Shown here one piece after another: positions 28,901 to 39,600 of a stretch of DNA of 64,000 bases; position 1 is the first letter of the stretch; the number at the start of each line of letters is the position of its first letter. The DNA is from Thunnus maccoyii (lineage: Eukaryota; Chordata; Actinopteri; Scombriformes; Scombridae). The position numbers and the translations under genes are program-made. The notes under the pieces were generated by a model, which was not told the DNA's origin, ran no database searches, and saw only the letters and a program-made list of their open reading frames with translations. The stretch lies in NCBI RefSeq assembly GCF_910596095.1, contig NC_056538.1, positions 7,620,001 through 7,684,000 on the forward strand, given 5' to 3'.

Positions 28901-29400
28901 CCGGCTAAATTTACTTAAAGTACTGAAAAAGTACTGCATTGACTCATCAGTATTAGTGCAAGTCACTGATGGGTCACCAAATACGGTGTAACACCAGCAG
29001 GTCACATAGCAATGTGTACCAAAGTGGCTGGTGAGTGTATATACTTTTTTAAACTTGACTTTAAAACTGTGCAGTGTATTAAACAGTATATTACTTAAAA
29101 AAGAGACATGTGGTGTCCATCTTTGTTGCCAATTGCACCGCACCACCTGACAAGCTAACCATTTTAGCTAACATTAGCTACATAACAAGATGTTTTGTTG
29201 TACTGTTTGTATATATACAGTAATTGTGCATAATAGTAACTGTGCGTAGTTATAATGGCAATAGCCTTCTGCTGTGTAGTAATTGGCTATGTTCCAGCGC
29301 TAAATACAGGAGAAAACGTCTCACCGACTTGGTAGAGGCGGCCCTCCGGTGAAAAGATGGTGATGTGTCGGTCGAAACCTGCGTTGGACCCGCGCGACAT
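22937..29400 (-). CDS. psma6: Proteasome 20S subunit alpha type 6, divergent paralogue
   Basis: Exons: 29325-29400, 26954-27048, 26328-26409, 25794-25949, 25245-25423, 23486-23580, 22937-22994; 741 nt, 246 aa, the length of human PSMA6. The N-terminus [20 protein letters not shown] plus RLYQVEYAFKA is the proteasome alpha-type signature that forms the gate of the 20S outer ring. Other conserved blocks are [46 protein letters not shown] and the C-terminus [16 protein letters not shown]. The product should be a non-catalytic ring subunit of the nuclear and cytosolic proteasome. It differs from human PSMA6 at many sites (GHNADSRSQV versus [22 protein letters not shown] versus MILIGIDEEQGP), more than I expect of a housekeeping orthologue, so it may be a psma6-like duplicate. 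Intron 3 has a GC donor. Intron 1 carries a Tc1 element. It is head-to-head with the inositol kinase gene. Confidence 0.94.
23820..23940. repeat. Short dispersed repeat (MITE/SINE-like) in psma6 intron 5
   Basis: The words 'cacggctttgttgaatatt', 'gattctgattggtcaatta' and 'gaccgttgctatggaatgt' match a short element I have seen widely dispersed in fish genomes. It lies between exons 5 and 6 of the proteasome gene. Family unknown; assignment by pattern memory. Confidence 0.4.
24034..24125. repeat. Perfect hairpin followed by AAGAACCA-type minisatellite
   Basis: A perfect 17-bp inverted repeat, 24034-24050 (gtgtctcagaagaacca) against 24057-24073, encloses a 6-base loop. It runs into about 50 bases of imperfect 'aagaacca(caaag)acc' repeats that reuse the hairpin words. 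It sits in intron 5 of the proteasome gene. Confidence 0.9.
27377..28740 (+). pseudogene. Broken Tc1/mariner transposase
   Basis: An N-terminal piece, about 27377-27590, encodes [33 protein letters not shown] and [15 protein letters not shown], matching the helix-turn-helix DNA-binding region of Tc1 transposases. Homology resumes near 28150 with [14 protein letters not shown] and [19 protein letters not shown], then shifts frame. Next come [16 protein letters not shown] and [16 protein letters not shown], the catalytic-domain block with its DDE-type NAPCH and SPDLNPIE motifs. About 550 bases unrelated to the transposase interrupt the coding region, and there are stops and frame changes (for example before [10 protein letters not shown]). 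Part of the catalytic domain appears to be missing. It cannot encode an active enzyme. Confidence 0.85.
28724..28996. mobile_element. Foldback/MITE-like insertion inside the Tc1 relic
   Basis: The bases at about 28727-28756 (ggtgttacacagaatttggc then gacccatcag) reappear in reverse complement at about 28967-28996 (ctgatgggtcaccaaatacg then gtgtaacacc) with three mismatches. The interior (28770-28950) carries 'gttggaaatattcagatcc' and 'tacaagtaaaaatcctgca', words of a common teleost hAT-like non-autonomous repeat. It splits the Tc1 element just before its right end, so it inserted later. Confidence 0.7.
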
Positions 29401-29873
29401 GTTTTCTTCCTCGTGACCTCAGATGAACTTCACAGCACTTGATCTGTCTTTCTGTCTTCCTAAACAATCGATAACTACTAACTTTTGAGGGTCAGTTTAT
29501 ATGACACAGCATGCCCGTGCTGCTGCTGAACGGTAAGCAGGATAATGGAGTAACTTCCCTCAGAGAGTTTTACTTTCTCTTTCAGTTGAGTGAGGTGCGC
29601 TCCATGGCCAGCCTCATTCAATATCATTGGGTGACGGCAATAAGGAAGTTAAGTGACTTTACCAGTTAGACTGGCCCTCCTGTGGACGAAGGTGATCATG
29701 AATCTGGAGACAATACTTCTTAAAAGACAGACGTATTTTTCATGACTTGTAAGCAGCATTTAAGGGGGAGGGCTGAGTGGATAAGAGCGGGGCATCGCCT
29801 CAGACATCCTCCCTCTCTCTCTCCTTCTCTGGCTGTCTCTGTCTCTGCTGGTGGACCCCAGACAGGCAGCCAA
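29401..29873. promoter_or_regulatory. Shared promoter interval, psma6 / itpk1
   Basis: Only 473 bases separate the start codons of the minus-strand proteasome gene and the plus-strand inositol kinase gene, so both promoters must lie here or in their 5' UTRs. Visible elements include an inverted CCAAT box (ATTGG, 29626-29630), an adjacent GTGACGG CRE-like word and an ETS-like AGGAAGT at about 29643. No TATA box is evident. The arrangement suits a bidirectional housekeeping-type promoter, which is inferred. Confidence 0.5.
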
Positions 29874-32800
29874 ATGTCAGGCCGCCGGGTTGGCTTCTGT
29901 CTCAGCGATAAGAAGCGCAAGAGGATGAACCTGGACGCTTTTGCAGAGTTCTGTGCGTAAGTTGATACCGACTTCTGTTTTTTCTAATTCATTCACAGCT
30001 CATGATTATTGTAATAGTCTCTCTACTGAGGTGAATGGGTCCGCTTCATGTTCATTATTGTGGGATAGAGATTCTAGGGGTTCCAAACCAAAAGAATTAG
30101 GATGAGAAATGTATTGATTTCAGTGTATTCTAACTTGGCGTGCGTAACTATGTGTAATATGACACACTCACTATGATTTTGTATTACATATTGTGCATTT
30201 TAATTTAAAAAAAATGAAAATCCAGTATGACACTTCATTGTCACATGAAGAGCATTGCTCACTGTCTGTCACCCCTGTATGACATCAGAGGACTGCTGTG
30301 CAATCGTCACCAATAATTTTTTTTTTCCCTGCAGGGGTCATGGAGTGGAAGTGGTTGAGGTGAGTGGTTTTTTGTTAGATACATTGAAATAATTATTTCT
30401 GAATGTCAGACAATATAGATTTACAAAGAATAAATTGTGAAATATAGGGTGTGTGGTGGAAAGGGAGGAAGAAGATTTGCAAGTTTCTTAAGATTGTAGC
30501 TGTTAAACCTGTTTCTATGTATGTTCGCCTTTGGGAATGTGCTTGTCTTTACATCTCTGTGTGAGTGCATAAAGATAGGTGGATGTCTGCTTCCACACAC
30601 ATGCCATAACACCCATGCACACAAATGCACACATCGCATGATGTGATTTTATTCTAGGGATTAAACAGTTAAAGTTTGACAGTGTTGACAGTAGTTGGAA
30701 ACAGCGTGCACCAACAGACACACACGTGTGTCATGTACAGATGTCCACGGCACAACTTTAGTAATACATGTCACGGCCACCTGCAGCCACCCACTACAAT
30801 CTGCTTGCAGCAAAACTGTAAACAATGACAGCCTGATTGTAACTGCTCAAACATTTCACTGCACATGAATATCTGTACAGCAGCATGAGAAACAGGTTTA
30901 CACAGAGCAGCAAGGATTTCACCTCACCCCACATTTTACTTGAGTTTATAATAAGTAGGCAAAAAATAATACGAGCAAATAGCAAAGAAAATAGGCAGCA
31001 ATACTGCATTTAACGCAGTCTGATTCTGGGTTTTATAGAAACATGCTGCTATATACAGAATATTGGTGTCTAGCAGCACCTGACAATAACTCAGTTGAAG
31101 TAGAGAGTCTGTGGGGGAAGAAACAACCAAAACTTTACATATGTCGGCTACTGTGGCCTTTTTCTTGCCCCAAATAGCATCATGTAGGTGACACCTTTTT
31201 CTAAATGTTTTCTTGTGAACCAAATGTGAAAACACTATCTTTTCAGGTAAAAATGCTGAATTTTTTGTCAAAATAATCTTATAAATAGGGTCTTAACATT
31301 TCCATAACTCTATGCAGAAATATTTTGATGACATAGAGTAGACCTAGCTCCTAGGAAGTTCGTTAAACACAGGGGTGTCTAATTAACATTATTTATGCTG
31401 CAGTCCATTAATTGTATGTGTGCCGGTGACAGGGCTGGTTGTTGTACATAAATGGAGCATTAGTTTTATTAGTTACACCTGTGCTTTTATTGCTGTGACT
31501 GATCACAATGTCTATCATCAGAGGTCAATTAAACATTTGACTTACTGTTGAAAATCCTTCAAACAAAAGATTTTTACTCTAAACCAAAATTGAATTGGTG
31601 AGCAAAACATCTAATTTATTGCCAAAACATTACTTACAGATTAGCAACTATTATGCTACTGTATTTTGTAGGGATGCATCGGTATTGGCCCCAATACTGA
31701 CCTTCTTAATTGGACTGTTTCTTTGTCAATGTCATTATAAAATTGAATGTTTCTGCTATCGATTATATCAATTTAGTCACAGAAGGCATATAAATGATTT
31801 GAATGAGTTTCAGGCAGTGAAATATAATAAGAGATAAGGAGCGGTTGATCTACTACATAGGGGTGTACTGAGTGTTTTTCTTCTGTCAGATTGACCTTTC
31901 TCAGCCGCTGGTACCCCAGGGACCCTTCAATGTTATCATTCACAAGCTGTCTGATGTCATCGTTGAGGCTGAACATGACAGCCAATTGCAGCAGCTCCTC
32001 GCCAACTTCCAGGTAAGGCTTTAACTGCATCCTTTCAACCGCATCTTTTGCAGCTGCTCAGGGAGTATTATATCATCTGGTGCTGCCGATGTGGTAGAAT
32101 ACAGTTGCCCACTTCTTTGAAATGTATGTGAATATATCAGTGTGTCGTAACATGAGGAAGGTTAATTATGTATGCGGTATGAGTAAGCCATATATGTTTT
32201 CTTGTGATAAGCAATTCAGTGCTTCAAGCAGTCATACTGTAAGTGATAAGTGAAACTGAACATCTTCCTCTTTCTGTTATATTACAGAGCTATGTGTCAG
32301 CTCATCCCACTACAGCTCTTCTGGATCCCCTCCCTGCCATGACCCAGCTACTAGACCGCTTTGCCTCTTATCGGATCATGAGTAAACTGCACAATTCACT
32401 CCGAGGTCTCCGATACCCTAAAAATAGCATGAATACTGTATGTCTACTGCTTGATTGTGGATATCAACACCTGCTTATTCTACTATATTTGACAGACTGG
32501 CGTATTTGCAGTCCTCCCTACCTAGAGATCCACAGTGCCAGTGACCTGTCGTCCATTCAACAGGCCGTGATGACCCAGGGCCTGAGCTTCCCTCTCAGTC
32601 AGTTCATTGTCTGTCTTTAGCCTGTCAGTTACTTACTTATTTAATTCTTATATTTTAGATCATGTAAGTTGAGAATTTTCAAACATTTAACACTTTTCTG
32701 CTTCTTTATGTGTGTAAATGAAGCCTGAAATCTAATCCGCTGCATTTTAAAAGGTGTTAGTCAGATTACTTGGGAGTAGGGTGTGGTTAGTGGTGTCTCA

Positions 32801-34565
32801 GTTTGATAAAACCCACAAATACTTCCTGATCTTCTCTTTTGACCCCAGTTTGTAAAACCAGAGTGGCACATGGCTCACTTTCCCATGAGGTATGTGGATT
32901 TTGCTTTTCCTTGTTCATAAAGTGTCAGTTGTGCGGTCATGTTTGCTTTGTGTATTCGCTATTGTTTATTTGCTCTTCCTTCTTACAGTGTCCGTTCTTC
33001 TCTCTGTGTGCTTCTATATAGATGTCTCTGATCTTTAGTGCGGGGAGTCTGGCTGATATCCATCCTCCCTGTGTGCTCCAGAGCTTTGTCAACCACGGAG
33101 CTGTTCTGCACAAGGTGTTTGTGGTAGGAGACAGACACTTCTGTGTAGAAAGGCCCTCACTCAAGAACTTCCCCTCCGGTCCCTGTGGTTAGTCTGCTCC
33201 TCACCAACACCGCTTATCCTCTTTTTTTCCTTCCCTTACCTGCCATGTCCTTCCTTTTCCTTTCCTTCCCTACCTTGTTCTCTCCTTATTTCCCGTTTCT
33301 ATCTTGGCCTTTTCTTGCTTTTGTTTTGCTCTGTCCTATCTTATGCCACCTTGTCTTTCTTTGGTCTATTTGTTCTCTGTATCCACTGCAGCTGTGGTTT
33401 TTGTCTACCTCCAGACAGGAAGACCATCTTCTTCAACAGCCATCAGGTCTCAAAACCAGAGTCCAGCTCTGATCTCACCGCTGTGAGTATTAGCAACGAC
33501 ATAACACGTGTAATCAAATGCGCTGTGCCGTGCCATATTTTACATCTCGTGGCACTGTAAGTGTGAAAAGTGACATAATTTTCTTTTTTTTAAACATGAG
33601 TTACTGCATGAGAGTGGCCACTCTTAGTAGAAACATCCTGTTTACGAAGGCTAAGAGCACCAGATGAGTATAGTGTCATCATCATGGTGTCAGTCAGAGA
33701 AAAGCCAATTCAATGGCTTGTATGTGGTCATAAAAGGAAAGGTAGATAGATAGATAGATAGATACTCTATTAATTTTTTTTTTTACATTTGAGAGCAGTA
33801 AAAACACCTTAAACACATTTCTTTTAGCCTGAAATTTTATGATCTTTCCTTAAGTGACCCAGAATATACAATCATTGAAATATTTCAACTTTTTCAAATT
33901 TTTCTGCAGCTGATATATATTTTTGTACAAAGTTCTGGGGGAAAAAAATCAAAAATGTTGCTGCATTCTTCACATTCATTGAAATGTATTGAAATCATTG
34001 TGGCTATTTTACCTAATAAAGACTATAATATATTGTAATTGTAAAAGTTTTTTCTCATCGACAAATAGTGTAAAACCTAAAGAATACAATTTAGGTTACG
34101 GACCCAGCCGTGCAGCACCTTTGTGGGCTGAATTCCATCCTAAAAATGTTCTTTCCTCCTGTTCTCCAAGCTGGACGAGCAGATGCCGTGCCTGCCTCCT
34201 CCCAGCTCTGAGGCTGTTGCCGCCCTGGTCCGAGAGCTCCGAGCCCAGCTGGGCATGGCTCTGTTTGGAGTGGACGTCATCATCAACATACACACACACA
34301 CCCTCACCGTCATCGACATCAACATCTTCCCAGGTACTGCAGGTGCACACAATTGAAAACACACACACACACACACACAAAGTGATATTCTGATACACTT
34401 TTCTCTCTGTCAGGCTACGAGGGAGTGCCCCAGTTTTTCTCCTCTCTGCTCAGCCACATTGAGTCAGTGCTGGACAAACAGACCTCTGCTGGCCCCCGGG
34501 CTACTGGCTCTCTTGAGTCAACAGACACTACGGGTGGTCCATCTGCTGCAACAACTGGTCTGTAA
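29874..34565 (+). CDS. itpk1: Inositol-tetrakisphosphate 1-kinase (ITPK1 family, divergent)
   Basis: Exons: 29874-29956, 30335-30359, 31890-32012, 32288-32405, 32496-32597, 32849-32889, 33022-33187, 33415-33482, 34171-34333, 34414-34565; 1041 nt, 346 aa. ITPK1 is an ATP-grasp kinase/phosphotransferase that phosphorylates inositol tris- and tetrakisphosphates in the cytosol, upstream of InsP5 and InsP6. Visible blocks: MSGRRVGFCLSDKKRKR, the N-terminal inositol-binding fold; GPFNVIIHKLSDVIVEA; AHPTTALLDPLPAM; DWRICSPPY; ICKTRVAHGSLSHE; VFVVGDR; SLKNFPSG; FFNSHQVSKPESSS. The metal-binding triad is kept: Asp277 (GVDVIIN) and Asp291/Asn293 (IDINIFPGYEG). An in-frame ATG at 29742 would give a low-complexity extension; the ATG at 29874 matches the family start. 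The C-terminal tail is Ser/Thr-rich and shorter than in human ITPK1. Sequence divergence suggests an itpk1-like paralogue rather than the main orthologue. A plausible polyadenylation signal, AATAAA, is at 35254-35259. Confidence 0.92.
31670..31730. repeat. Fragment of a dispersed repeat in itpk1 intron 2
   Basis: The words 'tagggatgcatcggtattgg' and 'ccccaatactgacc' resemble the core of a widespread fish MITE-like repeat containing GGGATGCATCGATA. Only a short fragment is present. Confidence 0.3.
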
Positions 34566-36561
34566 GAAGTCGCCTCAGGAGCAAATCACAGATCGTGTGT
34601 GTTTCGTCAGCTTCACAGGACAAACAAAAGTCATTTGTTGAAGTTTTCCTGTTTGGTTGGGACCAAAATTTGCCTCAGCTGCTTTCAAGACTTTGCCTCA
34701 ATTGTAGGAAGTTATTTATTTATAACTGTAAGAACATCTAAAATGACTCCATCTTAAACTGTATCCCCTGTAATAATTTTGTGTTGTTAAGGGATTCTGC
34801 TCTACAACGTCTGCGAGTCGAACAAAACATCCAACACATAAAAGGTTTAATACACCTTCCGTTTATTGATTGACAGGTAGCATAGAAGAAGATACAGCAG
34901 GCACAAAATACAGCACTCTGATTGGCCAGTAATATTACAAATGGTGTTTTTGTCATCTTTTTTTTTTCTCCTGACGTTTGAAACGTCCTCTATGCCCTTA
35001 CGTACCCCCCCACCCCCCACCCTGTCCCACCCAGACATTTCCTACATCTTTCTTGCTGGTTTGTAAGATACATTTTGTGGAAACATTTTGCACTGCTATA
35101 GAAAAAGAAAACTACAGTACATTCATTTTTCATTTAAGTGAACAAACATCTCATCTTTGGAATAGACAGTAATGATCTCATCAGTTTTAACTGATTATGT
35201 GTGTTATTACGATGTGTTTACACAAGTTGACCGGCTACTTTCACCTGTATTCAAATAAAATTGTAAATCTTGGCTGTGTAGAAAAAGAGATTATATTTGC
35301 TATATGAGTAATATATGATGCACTTTGATTACATATTAAAATACATGTATTAATTCATTACTTGGCTAATTATTGCATTTACATGTGCTGTAGTCTATAT
35401 TGTGTTATTGCAGTAAATTGGCCTCCAGTGGTAACCCTGTTAATCCTGAACCATGTGCATGTCTACCCAGTGTCCTGTTGGGAGCGCTGTTGCTTCATAT
35501 TTCCTATGACCTTGGCTTAAAGACGGTGATATCTGATATTTACACGGATGACATTAGAACAACAGCCATGACAAATGTGATGTAACACTACTGAGCAGTT
35601 ATCAATGCTATTGTCAATGTTACCAAAAGACAACAAATGGCTTTAGTGTCCCCTCTTCCCTCGACTCCTCCTTGGCTTGATAAGATAAGAGTGCAAAGCT
35701 GGCTGAGAACCTGAAGTGACACTTTTAGACCTTGTAAGCTCTAAGTACATCACGTCCTGTCTCCACACACTGACCACGTGCAAGACAAATTTAACATCTG
35801 ACATACGTATTGGTGTGAAGAATTTCAACAGTAACCAAAGACTTCCTCCGTGTTTTGCTCGTGTCACCCCGGTTCGTCACAAACAGTCTGGTTTTAACAG
35901 TGCATGAGCCAAATGAAAGACAATCCTTGTTACTACTAGAAATAATGACTACTACTGTGTAGAAATATCAGTAATACATATCGTTAACAGTCAGAACAGC
36001 AGGAACATCTTACACACAGTTATCAATTATTGCACAAAATATATATATTGAAATACAGATATTACTTATATTAGGGAAACTGTTTTTCCCACCAAGAACA
36101 CACCATCGAGCATGACACCTCCAGAGGCAAGAAGCACTGATTGCTGTGTTCATGACTCAGATTTCAAAGATGAGGGTGTATGTGTGGTTGGCAATCTTCA
36201 GTCAAAAATAACATTTGAATAAAAGTGCTGAATGCTTTGCATCTATGGCGGTTTACGACTGAAGTGAAGTCACCTGTCTACCTTACAAACAGCATTTACT
36301 GGTGCAGTGACAGGGACACGAGTGATGGACACAAAAGCTAGAAAATGCATCTATTTCCCCTTGTACACTAAAATGAGCATGGAGGAAAGTGTGACAACAC
36401 ATTTCAGGCGAACTAAACGCCAAAATGAAACAACAGTATGTACAGTTTCTACTAATGTCCATTTACATCTGAAGATCTCTGAGTGCTGACAGGATTCGAA
36501 GGCTGTTAATGGAAAACGTGAGCTGAGTGTGTGAACATGGATGCAACAAAGGGTTATGTCA

Positions 36562-36614
<53 letters not shown>

Positions 36615-36636
36615 TGTGTGTGTGCATGTGTGTGTC
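34566..36636. other. Convergent 3' intergenic region, itpk1 / chga
   Basis: This 2.07 kb gap separates the stop codons of two convergent genes, so it should hold both 3' UTRs. An AATAAA for itpk1 lies at 35254-35259. A minus-strand AATAAA candidate for chga lies near 34861; if used, the two 3' UTRs would overlap by several hundred bases. No coding exon is seen. Confidence 0.5.
36567..36632. repeat. (GT)n microsatellite abutting the chga stop codon
   Basis: About 65 bases of GT repeat with GTCTGTG and GTGCATG interruptions. On the chga sense strand this is (CA)n starting a few bases after the TAA stop at 36637-36639. Confidence 0.95.
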
Positions 36637-39600
36637 TTATCCTCTGCGAAGCTCCCTAAGCTCTGCAGCGACTTTGCGCAATTCTGCTTCAATCTCCAGC
36701 AGCTCCTGTAGATGAAGAACATGAGAAAACATGGCTCAGGAATACAGAACACATGGTAATGCTTTAGATAACAGCACACAGATGAGGTATTAACAGCATC
36801 AAAAAGGGAAAAAGTAGAAGGGATGTGGAAATAAATTACACCAATTATTTTTAAACTACCTGCTACATATCAAATATTAACTGAAAGAAGGAAAACTATT
36901 AACTGATATCATTCAGCTTTATCCAGACAATTCCAAGTTCAGTTCAGAGCCACTGCTTATTCTGCTCACTGAATACGCAGAATAAGCAAATACCTACATT
37001 TTCAATTTATCTATAAATTTGTAATCCAGTAATTTTGTTATCTTAGTCTATTCTGAACACACAACATCTATTGCATGTCTGTCCGTCCTGGAAGAGGGCT
37101 CTCTCTTTGTTCTTCCTGAGATTTCATCCATTTTTAACCTGTTAAAGGCTTTTTAAGGAGGGAAGCTTTTCCTTGTTTGAATTGAGGATCTAAGTATAGA
37201 GGAAGTTGTATTGCTGTACAGATTGTAAAACCTCCTGAGGCAAATTTGTGATTTTGGCTTTATAAATAAAACATGATTTGACTGTTTACATTATCTCTTT
37301 TCACAGTAATAATGAAATAGACACATTTTGTTTACTGTTCAATAGTATTTATTGTGGTGAAAGACTGTACTGTGTAAATATATATATCAGTAATGCTACA
37401 TATTACAGCCTGCATATCAAATATTTACTTTGTATTTACCTTGTAAATGAGGTGAACAAGGGTCTGCTTTATTTTACAGCTCACATATTTTTAAACTGTA
37501 ATAAATGTTCCGTGTTTCAGTAAGTAACGATCATCACCTCAGCTTAAATTACTGATGCATGCTTTTCAAAAAAAGTCAGTAAAAACAAACAGAAAATTTA
37601 TGTCCTCTGTTGAGTTGATAAATCACTTGTCACACTATTTTTTATAGTGTAAATTGTCCAAAAAATGTTGATAAAGTTTGTTTGTGAGTGAAGGTATGTG
37701 TATCAGAGAACAGAAATGCTGGTCTGATGATTAAAAACTGATTTTTGAAACACTAATAATTTATTTCAAAGCTTTGACTCCTTTATTCCCTAAACTCTCA
37801 TCTTCTTCCTGGTTTAAGCACCCAGTGAGTATTTTATTGGTAACATGTAGTCCTGCTGTATATATTAGTATAAAGTCTAAAGTCACGTATTATTAGCACC
37901 AACTTACCTCCCCTTCATCCTCTTCTGCGTCACCTTCATCATCATCTTCCTCCTCCTGCCCCTCCTCATCCTCTCTGACATACTCGTCTTCATCGTCCTC
38001 ATCTTCCCCATCTTCCCCATCCTCCTCGTTTTCATCCTCCTCTTCCTCATCCTTGTACCTCTCCCGCTCGAACTGCCGTGTGGCCTCATCGCTGGCTTTC
38101 TCCATCACTCTCTTCTGCTGTGGCTCTTTCACCTCCACCGCCTCCTCCTTCGCCTTGACTTCGTTCTCCGCTTTCTCGTCAGACTCCTTTTCTCCATCGC
38201 CCTCCTTCTTCTCGCTCTTCTCCTCCTCCTTTGCCGGCCTTTGATCCATGCTATCCTCTTTCTTCTTGCCCTGCGCCTCCTGCTCCTCCTCCTCCTGCAC
38301 CCGCTTCATCTTCCTGACCAGTTCGTCCAGCTCCTCCTGCTTCTCCTTCCTCTCCCTCTCCTGTTCTGGCTTGCTCTTGCTGTCCTGCCCCTCAAGCAGC
38401 TGCTTCAGCTCCTTCTCCACTTTCTCCTTCTCCACCATCAGCTCCACCTCATTCTTCCTCCTCTCTTCAATCCTCTGCTGCTCCACATCCTCTGCTTTTT
38501 CTCCTTTCTTTTCTTTGTCCTCCTTTGGCATCTTTTCCTTCGCCTCCTCCTTCTGTTCGCTTCCAGAGCCCTTCTGGATCTCCCTCTCCTTTACCGACTC
38601 ATAGCGCTTCTTCTTCAACTCTTTCAGGAGTTCTTTGAGCTCCTCATCATTCCTCTCCTCCTTCCCTTTCTTGGTTATCTCCTCAGCCAGAAGCTCCTCA
38701 AGCTCCTTAGCTCTCTCCTCTTCTTCATCCCTCCCTCTGTCCTCGATCCGTGGCTCCTCCATCATCTTCTCCTTGGTGTCATCTTCCTCTGGTCTGTCTT
38801 CCTTTTTTTCCTCTGTCTTGTTGGTCACTTCTCTCTCCTCCTTCACCTCCTCATCCCCCTGCTCAAAGTCGCTCTCGTCATCGGCCAGATTGTACTCATA
38901 TCTCTCCTCCTCGTCCTCTCTCTCGCTTTCTCTCTCTGCAGCAGTCAGATTTTAATGGTCAGTTTCGTGCTCATTGTGGCGTGACAGTGCATGAGCATAC
39001 GTGAGTAATTAGGGATGAAGACATTACTTTTACATCATTTAAGTTCCAAGCAAAAGAAATGAAACACCAATTCAGTGTTTCAGCCTGATATATAAATGTG
39101 TGTGAATGTGAATTTCGGCGTACCATCATCAGCCAGCCTCTGCAGCTCCCTGAGCAGACCCTGGTGTCTTTGCACTTCATCGAGTTCCTCTGCGAACGAA
39201 AAATAATGACACAGCAACACTTTAGAACAACTGTGCAGCAGAAACACAGTGTAGAATAACAACAGCGTTATTGAAAAAGAAAAGGAAACTCTGCAAATCT
39301 TTGCACAACAACAGAAATGTGACAAAACACCCCTCACTGATTAAGAGTAAGTGTAAATTACAGCAAATAAAGCTGCATCCTGTGATGAATTTCAGTGATT
39401 CAGCATCTTCTATTCTCCTTCTGTTAAATTGAAAGCCAATCAATGAATTATTTGGTCTATAAAATACTGTATCAGAAATTCTTGGAAAATTGCTGTAACA
39501 ATTTCCCAGAGAACAACTTGACATTCTCAAATGTCATGTTTTGTCCAACCAAAAGCCCAAACCCCCAAATTTTTAATTTACGATGATACAAAACAGAGAA

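Larger units (their letters stand above)
27271..29037 (+). mobile_element. Relic Tc1/mariner transposon with nested insertions
   Basis: The left end reads cactccccggccactttatt at 27271 after a TA. The right end, about 29011-29037, reads gtgtaccaaagtggctggtg then agtg before TA, an imperfect inverted copy of the left end. This gives matched terminal repeats with the TA duplication typical of Tc1/mariner. Between them lie pieces of a Tc1 transposase, listed separately. The element is 1.77 kb, longer than expected for this family, because at least two other sequences are inserted (about 27592-28150 and 28724-28996). It lies in intron 1 of the proteasome gene, opposite to that gene's transcription. 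Confidence 0.85.

Noticed and set aside
29742-29873. Upstream in-frame ATG for itpk1 giving a 44-residue extension
   Set aside because: The extension is low-complexity and absent from the family; MSGRRVGF at 29874 aligns with the ITPK1 start.
38241-38984. 247-codon open frame on the plus strand rich in Leu/Phe
   Set aside because: It is the antisense shadow of the Glu/Lys-rich chga exon 5; the minus-strand frame has correct splice sites and joins a chromogranin C-terminus.
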